A stretch of 31,094 nt of DNA from a virus. Shown here in pieces: positions 20,549-28,855 of this stretch. A program made the translations under genes and the position numbers. The notes under the pieces are model-generated. The model saw only the letters and a program-made list of their open reading frames with translations. It had not been told where the DNA came from and made no database searches. Position 1 is the first letter of the stretch; each line of letters opens with the position of its first letter. Where the stretch lies: positions 1 to 31,094 of the IMG/VR virus record IMGVR_UViG_3300036818_000053; one strand, given 5' to 3'.

Positions 20549-20884
20549 ATGCGTAAGTTCTTGTTGGTTACAGCGTTGATTGGCGGATTGAGCATGCCGG
20601 CGTATGCACAAAACATGAGTGTGCAGGACTTTGTCCTTGATGCTCGTTCTTTGGTTGGCGAGACGGTGTCGGTGCATGGTCTCATCGCATGTCTTGGTGG
20701 CACAGACCTATGCTATCTCTACGATGAGAACAATCCCATGACGTTCATCATGTTCGATACGTCACGATTGCCCCGCAATGCTCGAAAGATCGTTTTGCAA
20801 AGCGATATGTCATCGCACGTGGTCTCTGGGCAAGTGGGATCGGGGTTTCTCGGAACGTCAATCATCGCTCATGGCATAGATTAA
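20549..20884 (+). CDS. secreted (periplasmic) protein
   Basis: The 111-residue precursor begins MRKFLLVTALIGGLSMPAYA and has a textbook Sec signal peptide with AYA|QN as the probable cleavage site. The mature ~90 residues are beta-rich, with two Cys in GLIACLGGTDLCYL that could form a disulphide, and may adopt an OB-like fold (SVHGLIACL ... VVSGQVGSGFLG). No family is assigned with confidence. I chose the second ATG (20549) because AGGAG lies 7 nt upstream. A role in the host envelope, such as exclusion of other phages, is plausible. Confidence 0.75.
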   Translation: MRKFLLVTALIGGLSMPAYAQNMSVQDFVLDARSLVGETVSVHGLIACLGGTDLCYLYDENNPMTFIMFDTSRLPRNARKIVLQSDMSSHVVSGQVGSGFLGTSIIAHGID

Positions 20885-20898
20885 TAGGAGTGACTTCG

Positions 20899-21162
20899 AT
20901 GAAGTGGATATATCACGTCGGGCTGCGGATTGGCGGTATCTTCGGAGTCTTCGAGATCATCGATGGCATGGTAATCAGCAATGACGCGAAGTCGATCTTT
21001 CAGCAAATAGCTGGATGGATGTTGCAAGGCTTTGGTTTACTGACAGTTACCGTGGCTGCTGGATTAATGGCAATCCATGTCGCAATCAAGTATTCACAAG
21101 CAGCGGCCGAATTGCATCAGACAGTTCCAACACTTTCCGATGAACAAACGAACACGGCATGA
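20899..21162 (+). CDS. small inner-membrane protein
   Basis: The 87-residue protein begins MKWIYHVGLRIGGIFGVFEI. It has two hydrophobic stretches, residues about 8-25 (weak) and 41-64 (QIAGWMLQGFGLLTVTVAAG, strong), and a polar C-terminal tail. No family is recognised. AGGAG lies 8 nt before the ATG at 20899; the GTG at 20890 is less likely. It sits between two secreted proteins in the moron cassette, which points to a joint function at the cell envelope. Confidence 0.65.
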   Translation: MKWIYHVGLRIGGIFGVFEIIDGMVISNDAKSIFQQIAGWMLQGFGLLTVTVAAGLMAIHVAIKYSQAAAELHQTVPTLSDEQTNTA

Positions 21163-21178
21163 CGCGGAGTCAGCTACT

Positions 21179-21250
21179 ATGTCAACGCTCTATGCAACGA
21201 TGTTCATCCTTCTGCTGATCATCATCTGGCGACTAGCCCTTCAATTGTAG
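21179..21250 (+). CDS. 23-aa single-span membrane peptide
   Basis: The ORF encodes MSTLYATMFILLLIIIWRLA plus QL, a single hydrophobic helix (residues 7-17) with a basic cap. GGAG lies 9 nt upstream, and its TAG stop overlaps the AGGAG ribosome site of the next gene, so the two are probably coupled. It is too short for homology to be informative. Peptides of this type can regulate membrane partners or act as small toxins. Confidence 0.45.
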   Translation: MSTLYATMFILLLIIIWRLALQL

Positions 21251-21259
21251 GAGAATAAC

Positions 21260-21940
21260 ATGAAGAAGCTACTGGCAGTGTTGATAGTATGTTCGATGTC
21301 TCAGCTTGCGATGGCACAATCCAGGCCGACCGCTCTTCTCCGCCAATGGGACCAGTTAGACGAAGCCTGTCGTGGGGGGCATGGCGATGATCCTGCGACT
21401 GATCTGGCTTGTAAGGAACGGGCACGTGTCCAGGTGCAACTGTACCAAACCCATTGGTGTTATGGAGAGCCGGAGCAGTACGGATATGAGGAACAGTGGC
21501 ATCCGTGTCATGGGATCAAGGCCGAACGTGAGGCCAAGGAAGCGGCGGAAAATCTCGCCAGGGCCAACTACGTACCCCAGTATGAGACATTGCCCGGCTA
21601 TGAGTGGCACCAGATCGCCCACGATACCCACGGATTTGGCAGCTACACGACCTTGGAGCACTTCGCGTGGCCATTCCCTCCGGGATACTACGTGGCCCCC
21701 ATGCAGCATGAATCCCATCCCGCGATCGAGAAAGGCGCCCTCTTCATCATCCCCGACAATAGTTTTGATCCCAAGGAGATCGAGATGACCGTCGAGTTCC
21801 TCGGCAATATCCACCTAACCATCCCTGTCGCCGCCATCGATCCGAAGGTATTGGACTGCAAAATTGACAAGTCCGATGAAGCCGAACGATTGTTCCACCA
21901 AGCCCTGGTCCGGTGCGAACAATCAGATCGTTCCGAATGA
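21260..21940 (+). CDS. secreted Cys-containing hypothetical protein
   Basis: The 226-residue precursor begins MKKLLAVLIVCSMSQLAMAQ with a clear signal peptide (AMA|QS). The next part, LRQWDQLDEACRGGHG, DLACKER and WCYGEPEQYGYEEQWHPC, has four Cys at spacings I associate with small secreted proteins of Alphaproteobacteria. The C-terminal ~110 residues look like a separate beta domain (IPDNSFDPKEIEMTVEFLG). Function is unknown. It closes the moron cassette and could be a lysogenic-conversion or exclusion factor. AGGAG lies 6 nt upstream. Confidence 0.7.
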   Translation: MKKLLAVLIVCSMSQLAMAQSRPTALLRQWDQLDEACRGGHGDDPATDLACKERARVQVQLYQTHWCYGEPEQYGYEEQWHPCHGIKAEREAKEAAENLARANYVPQYETLPGYEWHQIAHDTHGFGSYTTLEHFAWPFPPGYYVAPMQHESHPAIEKGALFIIPDNSFDPKEIEMTVEFLGNIHLTIPVAAIDPKVLDCKIDKSDEAERLFHQALVRCEQSDRSE

Positions 21941-21959
21941 GATGATCGCGGGTGAGGGG

Positions 21960-21965
21960 TAAATA
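21960..21965 (+). promoter_or_regulatory. T4-like late promoter box before the tape measure
   Basis: TAAATA lies 4 bp before the terminator hairpin of the moron cassette and 38 nt before the tape-measure ATG. The transcript would start inside the hairpin, so the terminator would not block it. Confidence 0.45.
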
Positions 21966-21968
21966 CGA

Positions 21969-21992
21969 GGGCGGCAATCAGCCGCCCTTTTT
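21969..21992 (+). terminator. rho-independent terminator of the moron cassette
   Basis: GGGCGGC-AATCA-GCCGCCC followed by TTTTT. Confidence 0.9.
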
Positions 21993-22003
21993 GTGAGTTG
22001 CGC

Positions 22004-25000
22004 ATGCCCGATACAGGCGGAATGAATCTATCAGTCGGAATCGGCCTCAATCTTACCGGGTTTGAGGCGCTCACGCAGATCACCAAAGAACTCGAAGTCC
22101 TACAACAGATGGCGGGGAAGACCGAACAGGCGTTCCAGATGATGGGCAATGCGCTGCGGCAAACCATGAACATGGGCACCAGCGAGATGAACCTCGCGGC
22201 TGAGCGTATGGAGCGAGCATCGCGTGTCACGCGCCAGCCGGTTAGTGTCGGTGTAACTGAGCAGGCACCGGTCAGGCGTCAGGGATACATGGAAGATGCG
22301 GTACGCGAGCATCGAGCCATCATCGATCAGGCACGGTTTTCCGCCGCCTACGAGAATCGCGACTTCGATATCCGCGCACGGGCAGCCGCCAGGGCCTTGC
22401 GTGACAACGAGCGTGCGATTCGTGAAGAAACCGAGACCCGTCGTCGTGCGTGGGAAGGATTCAGGACGGGGCTTGGCGCCACCCTCGGATTCTCGGCCAC
22501 AATGGGCACTATAGAACTCGGCAAGAGCTTCGTCGAGGCGGCAGCCAGGATGGATGATCGTCGGGCATCCCTGCGCTTGCAAGGGCTGAATCCTGAACAG
22601 ACCTCACGTATGTCAGATATGGCACTGCGCGCCAATGCGCCGGGTCTCGATCTGGCCGAGAAAGTCCAGCTTGGCCAACAGATCGGCACGGCGGTCGGTC
22701 AGCAAAACGTCACACCTGAAGCCCTTGGTCAGATCGCGGTTGCGGCCCGTGCGACCACGTTCACCTCCGGCGGTTCGATGAAAGAGAACATCGACCAGCT
22801 TGTCCAGGCATCGCAATCGATGGGCAACCTGATCGATTCGACAGGTCGGTTGAGTGCCGCCAATTTGGCGCGAAACGCGGAAACGCTCGAACACATCATG
22901 GCTCTCGGCGCCGGTCGGTTCTCGCTTGAACACGCTAATACGTTTTTCGGTGCCAGCCGTGCTGGTCTTCAAGGACTTAATGTTGCTGGCAACCGCGATC
23001 TGCAAGCCGATCTTGCGCTCTTGCTGGAAAGTAAGGGCGTCAATCCGAAGAACGTCAACCAAGCGTTGCGATTCCTACAGGGTGGCCACCTCGACGAACA
23101 CAGTATTGGTCCGTTGTATGCCGCCGGCATGTTGAAGATGCAGCCTGGAGGTCTCATGCCATCAGTCAATCCGTTGACTGGCAAGACCGTGATGAGTACG
23201 CCGCAGATTCTGAACATCCCCCACACCGGTGATCCGTTTGATTTCTTCCGTCAGACGGTTGATCGGTTACATGCACGGAATCCAAACATTCCGATCCAAA
23301 ATCTCATCAACTCGGCTTTCCCAACCGACGTCGCGCGAGTTGTTTCCGCCTTGACCACGCCAACTGCTCGCGAAGAGCAGCAGCGGAATAAGGAAGCATT
23401 GGCACGGCAACCACAGGGCGCAGCCGCCTTGATCGAAGCGACGCAGAGCTTCAATCAATCGCTCACCGATGTCCAGGCGTCATTTCGGGAGTTTGCGCAA
23501 GTCGTGGGCGGTCCCATGATGCACGATGCTGCCAGCATCATCGAATCGATTGCGCGCGGATTGCATATGCTGTCGATAGGTCTGTCGTCCATCGCGCCTG
23601 TGTTGCCGATCCTCACGCGTCTGGCCGAGGTGCTTGCGCTTCTCGCAGGACTACGACTGCTGCGAGGAATCGGTGGTCGAGCGGGCGGCGCCATGCTTGG
23701 TCTCATGGGTCTAGGGGCCGGCATGGGTAGCGCTCCCGGTGGCGCGGCTGCTGGTGCAGGAGTTGCCGAAGGGGTTGCAGCGGGCGCTGTTGGTGGTCGT
23801 CTGATGGCTTCTATGGGCCTCGCGGGCAGTGCGATGACCGGTGGTCGAGTAGCGGCTGGCACGATCGAGGGTGGTATCCTTGCCGCCAAAGCGGGTGCTA
23901 TCAGGATGGCTGGTCGCGGCATGACGGCCTTTTTGGTCAGTAGTATTGCTGATTCCGTGATCGATTCCTTCACGGCAGAAGGATCGGACGTCAACTCGAT
24001 CATGAAGGATGCGGTCGAAGGTAGTTCGATTGGTGCGACTGTCGCTGGTTGGCCGGGCGCGATCATCGGTGCGATCCTTGATGTGGTCGGAAAGCCACTG
24101 GCTCGTGAGGCGCAGAAGGGGCTTGCGCAAGTCGGCAAGCAACACGAGGACTATCAGAAAGCACATCCAAGCGAGACCTATGTTGATCCGTACGATACCA
24201 GTGGCGGTGGATACCTCAGTCATCTATTCGGCATAGGTCCGAAAAATGCCGACGTGTTACATCAACCGCTCGGCAATGCCTCGACCATCGCGCATATGAA
24301 TGCCGAGCATCAGTTTCAAAATACTCCTGCGTCACAGACACCGATCACAGGTTATGTCGCTCCGACAGTAGGCCGGCGACCGAACATCCCACGTCAGATG
24401 CATGTCACACGGCCACCGAATGATATCCTGCCATCGGCAGGTCATGTGCATCAGACCGACGTTACCAGTCCTCTCGCGCGTCGCATGAGAGGCGAGGTGC
24501 TGCCGGGTGACGAGACCCTGTTCAATCGCAACCTTTCCCCAGCGATGCCTGCTATCGCCACGCCGAACGGTGTGATTTCACCCACACGCAACCCTGCGGT
24601 CAGTGGGATCACGTCGGCCTCTCCGTCACAGACGACTATGCCGGCCCTTCGGGTCAGCACGATCGAGACCAATATGCTGATCGTCCGTGGATCAGGTCTA
24701 TCTGGTTTGAGATCGGGGTCGGAAACAGGTCCAGAATCTGTTTCGCCCGGAACGCGTGGACATCATGGTTCACGCGGGCTTCCTGGCACTGATCAATCTG
24801 CCCTACAAATGATTGCACCGGGCGAGCCATCCGGGGGATTGGTAGGTTCCAATGGATCAGCGAGTATGCCTGCTCACGCGAACATGGCCGGTCATCATCC
24901 TAACATGGCTGGTCAGCCGAGTGGTGGCTTTGGAGCTACTCCTGTGGCACCGCTCAATCTGGCAGGATCGACTTTCGCACAGAAAGCTCCGGCTGTCATG

Positions 25001-25609
25001 CAGCGGCTTCAAAAAGACCTCGGTCTTACGAAGGAGCAAGCGGCTGGCATTCTCGGCAATCTTGGTCGGGAATCAGGTCTACAGGCGATCAATGAGAAGG
25101 GGAAAGCGCCGGGCACAGGCGGTTTCGGTTGGGCGCAATGGACTGGACCACGTCGGCAAGCATTCATGGAGTGGAGCAAGGCTCATGGCCTCGATCCTAA
25201 GAGTGACACTGCCAATCTCGGCTTCCTGGAACATGAGTTGACGCATGGTGAGTCACGATCACTCACTGCGTTGAAGAGGACGAACACGACCCAGGAAGCG
25301 ACATCATCCTTCATGATGAACTTCGAACGGCCGGGCGTACCTGCTTTTGGAAATCGAATGCAGTATGCCAATGCTGCATTCAGCGCACCAAACGTCCAAG
25401 GCCCTCAGCCATCGCCTGAGCAATCAGATGTGCCAGCAAGCCAACTAACAGTGCATGTTCATTCACAACATATGCTCGATGGTGATCTCATGGCCGAGAA
25501 TATGGCGACGCATTTTATCGGCGGCGGAGCGACCGCATCGCCATCGACCAGTGGCTATGACAGCAAGATGATGCCATTAGCCCCAGGCGTTTCGGTGCCA
25601 CGTTGGTGA
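22004..25609 (+). CDS. tape measure protein with tail-lysozyme domain
   Basis: The protein is 1,201 residues long. It begins with a helical region and a long charged segment, has an Ala/Gly-rich hydrophobic stretch (about 560-660) typical of tape measures, and a low-complexity linker. Residues about 994-1125 are a phage tail lysozyme domain (PF18013-like): GLTKEQAAGILGNLGRESGL with a probable catalytic Glu near 1022, then GFGWAQWTGPRR and a NFERPG-like end. The protein sets tail length and probably opens peptidoglycan during DNA injection. The ATG at 22004 is preferred to the TTG two codons earlier; 22022 is another option. Length predicts a tail of about 180 nm by the usual 1.5 Å per residue rule. 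Confidence 0.9.
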   Translation: MPDTGGMNLSVGIGLNLTGFEALTQITKELEVLQQMAGKTEQAFQMMGNALRQTMNMGTSEMNLAAERMERASRVTRQPVSVGVTEQAPVRRQGYMEDAVREHRAIIDQARFSAAYENRDFDIRARAAARALRDNERAIREETETRRRAWEGFRTGLGATLGFSATMGTIELGKSFVEAAARMDDRRASLRLQGLNPEQTSRMSDMALRANAPGLDLAEKVQLGQQIGTAVGQQNVTPEALGQIAVAARATTFTSGGSMKENIDQLVQASQSMGNLIDSTGRLSAANLARNAETLEHIMALGAGRFSLEHANTFFGASRAGLQGLNVAGNRDLQADLALLLESKGVNPKNVNQALRFLQGGHLDEHSIGPLYAAGMLKMQPGGLMPSVNPLTGKTVMSTPQILNIPHTGDPFDFFRQTVDRLHARNPNIPIQNLINSAFPTDVARVVSALTTPTAREEQQRNKEALARQPQGAAALIEATQSFNQSLTDVQASFREFAQVVGGPMMHDAASIIESIARGLHMLSIGLSSIAPVLPILTRLAEVLALLAGLRLLRGIGGRAGGAMLGLMGLGAGMGSAPGGAAAGAGVAEGVAAGAVGGRLMASMGLAGSAMTGGRVAAGTIEGGILAAKAGAIRMAGRGMTAFLVSSIADSVIDSFTAEGSDVNSIMKDAVEGSSIGATVAGWPGAIIGAILDVVGKPLAREAQKGLAQVGKQHEDYQKAHPSETYVDPYDTSGGGYLSHLFGIGPKNADVLHQPLGNASTIAHMNAEHQFQNTPASQTPITGYVAPTVGRRPNIPRQMHVTRPPNDILPSAGHVHQTDVTSPLARRMRGEVLPGDETLFNRNLSPAMPAIATPNGVISPTRNPAVSGITSASPSQTTMPALRVSTIETNMLIVRGSGLSGLRSGSETGPESVSPGTRGHHGSRGLPGTDQSALQMIAPGEPSGGLVGSNGSASMPAHANMAGHHPNMAGQPSGGFGATPVAPLNLAGSTFAQKAPAVMQRLQKDLGLTKEQAAGILGNLGRESGLQAINEKGKAPGTGGFGWAQWTGPRRQAFMEWSKAHGLDPKSDTANLGFLEHELTHGESRSLTALKRTNTTQEATSSFMMNFERPGVPAFGNRMQYANAAFSAPNVQGPQPSPEQSDVPASQLTVHVHSQHMLDGDLMAENMATHFIGGGATASPSTSGYDSKMMPLAPGVSVPRW

Positions 25610-25628
25610 ACTATTCCAAGGAGATCAG

Positions 25629-26099
25629 ATGGCATTAAGCTCGCAACCCGATCCAGTATTGACGATAACCGGTCCTACTCTGGAAGTTCAATTTGTTTAT
25701 TTTGAGATACCCGAATTCATCAAGTTTGGCGGGCCATTTCGCGCGATCGTGCATAAGCAGCCCGGTGGCACGCGGCAGATCGATAGCATGGGGCCTGATC
25801 CTGGTCCGATCTCTTGGGACGGCATCATGATGGCATCGGGCGAGGGTGGATCGGGCGTTGAGCGTGCCAACATCTTGTATGCGATGTATGAGGCCGGAGA
25901 CAAGGTCACTGTAACCTGGGCGAATTGGCCATCGCGTGACTGTATCATCAGCGATCTCAAGATCAAGTATCGAGCGATCAACTACACTGAGTACTTCATC
26001 GAGCTTACCGAGGTGATACAGGCGCAACCGGATGCTGCCGGCAATGTTGACATTCAGGCTGCGATCAACGCCGCGAATGCGATTGGTGGTCTACAGTGA
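25629..26099 (+). CDS. baseplate hub-associated protein (Mu gp43/XkdP N-domain-like)
   Basis: The 156-residue protein follows the tape measure, where Mu-like phages have gp43. It has the expected small beta-domain pattern (GPFRAIVHKQPGGTRQIDSM, PGPISWDGIMMASG, ILYAMYEAGDKVTVTW, FIELTEVI), resembling the N-terminal domain of the DNA-circularisation/LysM baseplate family without its C-terminal part. It probably connects the tube to the hub. AAGGAG lies 7 nt upstream. Its stop overlaps the GTG start of the next gene. Confidence 0.7.
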   Translation: MALSSQPDPVLTITGPTLEVQFVYFEIPEFIKFGGPFRAIVHKQPGGTRQIDSMGPDPGPISWDGIMMASGEGGSGVERANILYAMYEAGDKVTVTWANWPSRDCIISDLKIKYRAINYTEYFIELTEVIQAQPDAAGNVDIQAAINAANAIGGLQ

Positions 26100-27289
26100 G
26101 TAGCACTTTTGCCAATACGGGTGATGTTTGGAAGCCGAGGTTTAGAGTTTTTATTGGCGCACAGGGCGTCTACGCTCCTGGCACAGCGGCTGATCAGGAT
26201 GTGTCGAGTATCGCGTTGTCGGCGATGGTCCAGAAACAGAACTGGTATCAAGCTGATCGTCACAAAGTCGTCCTGTCACTATGGGGTAATGAGCAGTTTG
26301 GCTACGAGTTTTGGTCAGGGTTTCAGACCATGTCGATTCTGGTCGATATCGGCTTCGAGATCAATGGATCGATCAACTACACTGAAGTCTTCCGGGGCTA
26401 TACCGATAAGGTTGTCATCGATGCAGTGAAGGGCACCGTCACCCTTACTGGCCGAAACGCGTTGGGGTTTCTCACGGACTTTAAGGAGGTGAACTTCTTC
26501 CCGGAGCAAACCATTGGTGAGATTCTGACAACTGTGATCACGGAGACCGGATTACCAGCACCTGATCTGAGTGGCATCGGTAATGTTGCGGATCAGACCT
26601 ATGGACGGTATTGGCCATCGGACGGAACAAAGAACACTGGCACGCCTGGGCAGAATGCAACCCTCAATCCGATGGACGTGGTCACCGCGATATGTCAGCA
26701 ATACGGTATCTATTTTTACGAGCAACAGGGGCAAATCTTCTTCACGCTCGAACAGGTGCAGGGAGACACGGGGTTCATGGCGTTTGCGCCACAGCCGACC
26801 TATCAGCTTCCTGGGGTGACGAAGCTCAGCCCGTCTAATTGCACGTCGCTAACCTTCGAACATGATTTGAACATCAGCCAATGGAACTGGTACATGCAGG
26901 CGACCAACTATGATGCCAAGGGCATGGCGCTGGGCAATGGTGCACAGTATCCGCCAGAGAATGTCGGGGCAGATCATGCCAAGGCGTTTCATTTGCAGAG
27001 CGCGAACAAGACGGCGGACGACAATCTGACCTATGCCCAATCGGCCTATACCGAGTTTACCCTGCATGAATGGATCGTCGTTGCCAAGGTTGCCGGTCCA
27101 CAGATACTCGGATTGATGTTGAACAATCTTATCGAGGTCCAAGGCACTGGGACAATCATGGATGGCGACTACATGATCGACTCGATCGAGCATCAGATCG
27201 ATTTCAATCGAGGCTATATTGGCACGGTGAAAGGTCGGTGGGGCGCTGGCGCAGCCGGTCAGACTGGCCAAGGAGCATCGGGACCATAA
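26096..27289 (+). CDS. baseplate hub protein (P2 gpD/Mu gp44-like)
   Basis: The 397-residue protein starts at a GTG that overlaps the upstream TGA. Its size, position between the gp43-like and spike genes, and composition fit gpD/gp27-like hub proteins. It has a beta-rich tube-like first domain (EVFRGYTDKVVIDAVKGTVTLTG) and a middle domain with DVVTAICQQYGIYFYEQQG, the latter typical of the family. The last residues are Gly/Gln-rich. The hub trimer joins the tail tube to the spike. Confidence 0.85.
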   Translation: MSSTFANTGDVWKPRFRVFIGAQGVYAPGTAADQDVSSIALSAMVQKQNWYQADRHKVVLSLWGNEQFGYEFWSGFQTMSILVDIGFEINGSINYTEVFRGYTDKVVIDAVKGTVTLTGRNALGFLTDFKEVNFFPEQTIGEILTTVITETGLPAPDLSGIGNVADQTYGRYWPSDGTKNTGTPGQNATLNPMDVVTAICQQYGIYFYEQQGQIFFTLEQVQGDTGFMAFAPQPTYQLPGVTKLSPSNCTSLTFEHDLNISQWNWYMQATNYDAKGMALGNGAQYPPENVGADHAKAFHLQSANKTADDNLTYAQSAYTEFTLHEWIVVAKVAGPQILGLMLNNLIEVQGTGTIMDGDYMIDSIEHQIDFNRGYIGTVKGRWGAGAAGQTGQGASGP

Positions 27290-27292
27290 TCG

Positions 27293-28039
27293 ATGGCATT
27301 CTTCTCAGATCAGATCAACAACATGATCAAGCTCCATTCGTCGAAGCAGATGGAGTCATATGGCCTCACCAAGTATGCGATTCTCAAAGAGTACGATCCG
27401 GAGAATTGCATCTGCAAGGTCGCATGGTACAACGCCAACACGGACGACTATGACAGTCTGATCTCTGGTTGGTTGCCGATTGTCGTGCCGTTCATTGGTC
27501 GCGGTGATGACACGCAGGGCGACAGTGGCGATCCTTGGGGTCTTGTCTGTCCGCCGAACATCGGCCAGCCGGTGATCGTCATCTCCCAACATGGGGACTT
27601 CAATAACGGCCTAGTCTTAGGTGGCACCTATTCTTCGATTAGTCCTGTGCCGACAGTGGACGGCGAGTATCCGCAGAATGGCGAGTTCCTGATCATGCAC
27701 AAGACAGGATCGTATCTCAAGTTCTTCAATAACGGTGACGTCACTCTCCATACTGATCATGATTTAATTTTCAAGGTGGGACATGATTGGAACGTGACAG
27801 TTGAAAACGATACGATCTTCAATTTGAAAGGCAACTTCACCCGTACTGTTGGTGGCAATGAATCGGCCACGGTGAAAGGTGATCAGACATTGAATCTGTC
27901 TGGCAATCGCAATGACTCGATCGGTGGCTCGGACAATCTGCATGTCAATGGCACGATCACGGTGGCGGCTGATGGGACTATCACCTTCAATTCGGCTTCC
28001 GTCTTCACGGTCAACGCGCCAGAGATCGATCTCAACTGA
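27293..28039 (+). CDS. baseplate spike protein (gpV/gp5-like OB fold plus beta-helix)
   Basis: The 248-residue protein has an N-terminal OB-like domain (YAILKEYDPENCICKVAWYN ... SGWLPIVVPFIGRG ... PNIGQPVIVISQHGDFNNGL). The C-terminal part is a triple-stranded beta-helix-like repeat with alternating Val/Thr/Asp (FTRTVGGNESATVKGDQTLN). This is the membrane-piercing needle of contractile tails, and no lysozyme domain is fused to it. It precedes a PAAR tip; the stop and next start overlap (TGATG). Confidence 0.9.
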   Translation: MAFFSDQINNMIKLHSSKQMESYGLTKYAILKEYDPENCICKVAWYNANTDDYDSLISGWLPIVVPFIGRGDDTQGDSGDPWGLVCPPNIGQPVIVISQHGDFNNGLVLGGTYSSISPVPTVDGEYPQNGEFLIMHKTGSYLKFFNNGDVTLHTDHDLIFKVGHDWNVTVENDTIFNLKGNFTRTVGGNESATVKGDQTLNLSGNRNDSIGGSDNLHVNGTITVAADGTITFNSASVFTVNAPEIDLN

Positions 28040-28299
28040 TGCCGCCCGCTGCACGTCTTGGCGATAAGTCGTCGCATGGCGGGATCATCATCACCGCCAG
28101 TAGTGACATATTTGTAGATGGGATTCCGATCGCCAGGACGGGTGATCTGCACGAGTGTCCGATTCACGGACACGGCATCACGCCGCTGACGTCGAGTTCC
28201 ACGGTGCATATGGATGGTCGATCGGTGATTCGCATAGGCGACAAAGCCGGTTGTGGTGCGACGATCATCCAGGGGTCGCCGGACGTCAACGCCGAGTGA
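28039..28299 (+). CDS. PAAR-repeat spike tip protein
   Basis: The 86-residue protein begins MPPAARLGDKSSHGGIIITA. It has the PAAR motif and the later HECPIHGHG and GDKAGCGATI segments typical of the cone-shaped PAAR tip, which binds metal via His/Cys and sharpens the spike. Coupling to the spike gene by TGATG supports a complex. It is the last gene of the tail operon seen here; baseplate wedge genes are not visible in this window. Confidence 0.92.
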   Translation: MPPAARLGDKSSHGGIIITASSDIFVDGIPIARTGDLHECPIHGHGITPLTSSSTVHMDGRSVIRIGDKAGCGATIIQGSPDVNAE

Positions 28300-28364
28300 A
28301 CTTGTCGCGCTCATCGGCTCGCTCCATCCGCCGCGTCATGACATTCCCGGCAGACCACCGATGG

Positions 28365-28532
28365 TCAGGTCCAACCCGACGCGGCTGGCCGGCGGATGCA
28401 CGAACGCAGCGCATCGAAGGCAGCTTCGCGCGAGCAGTACTCAGCTAACGTAGCGCTGCTGCCGTCTGGAAACAGCACTTTCAGTAAAAATCCATCATCC
28501 GTCTCGATCACATAAAAATCCAGATTAAGCAC
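28365..28532 (-). CDS. small hypothetical protein with its own sigma70 promoter
   Basis: The 55-residue protein starts at a GTG (MLNLDFYVIETDDGFLLKVL) with AGGAGG 7 nt upstream, one of the best ribosome sites in the window. It has a small beta-alpha domain (LKVLFPDGSSATLAEYCSRE) and a basic end. No family is assigned. I chose this start over longer ones because the upstream frame belongs to a TnpB relic. A TTGACA-N17-TACTTT promoter lies 34 bp upstream. It runs against the tail operon. Confidence 0.6.
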   Translation of the reverse strand: MLNLDFYVIETDDGFLLKVLFPDGSSATLAEYCSREAAFDALRSCIRRPAASGWT

Positions 28533-28565
28533 GGAAAAGCCTCCTTCGTTTGAAGCGGGCGGATT

Positions 28566-28594
28566 AAAGTATGAGCTTTGGTTGCTCCTGTCAA
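28566..28594 (-). promoter_or_regulatory. sigma70-like promoter TTGACA-N17-TACTTT
   Basis: On the minus strand, a perfect -35 and a TACTTT -10 with 17-bp spacing lie just upstream of the 55-aa gene. Confidence 0.6.
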
Positions 28595-28612
28595 TATGGC
28601 ATGGACCCTTGT

Positions 28613-28648
28613 CAGATAAATGCCTTATCGAATAAGGCATTGTATCTG
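28613..28648. other. 16-bp palindrome, possible mobile-element end or ncRNA hairpin
   Basis: CAGATA-AATGCCTTAT, loop CGA, then ATAAGGCATT-g-TATCTG: the two arms are complementary over 16 bp with one bulged base. It lies at the 3' side of the TnpB relic. It could be the subterminal hairpin of an IS200/IS605 right end, part of an omega-RNA, or a terminator. Confidence 0.6.
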
Positions 28649-28823
28649 CTGATGGCCGTCCTGTTTCGACATCAACGGACATCCCCTCCGTTCCGAGCCG
28701 TGATCTCTGCAATATATTCCGCGCTGCATTCACATCTCGATCCATGAGCAGAAAGGTAAATATCCCTGATCGGTGGCGTGGTGCATGGGGACGTCCCATG
28801 TCGGAGCCTTTGCAGGGTTGCAT
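28645..28823 (-). pseudogene. relic of a TnpB (IS200/IS605-type) C-terminus
   Basis: The minus-strand frame contains MDRDVNAARNILQRS, the C-terminal RuvC-III signature of TnpB proteins (D-R-D-x-N-A-A-x-N-I-L). It is followed by a short GTEGMSVDVETGR tail like those that end TnpB genes. The rest of TnpB (zinc finger, RuvC I/II) is missing: the frame reaches only about 25 codons upstream, and those do not look like TnpB. It opens into the small downstream gene by chance. A palindrome follows at 28613-28648. This is probably an inactive remnant of an insertion. Confidence 0.6.
28757..28762 (+). promoter_or_regulatory. T4-like late promoter box
   Basis: TAAATA lies 93 nt before the start of the small basic gene, within the DNA antisense to the TnpB relic. 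Confidence 0.4.
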
Positions 28824-28855
28824 GAATCACACCGATCACTCCATGGGAGACGGCG

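Noticed and set aside
23455-24138. Minus-strand frame of 227 codons inside the tape measure
   Set aside because: Antisense to the Ala/Gly-rich part of the tape measure; Pro/Ala/Ser-rich composition is an artefact of that codon use.
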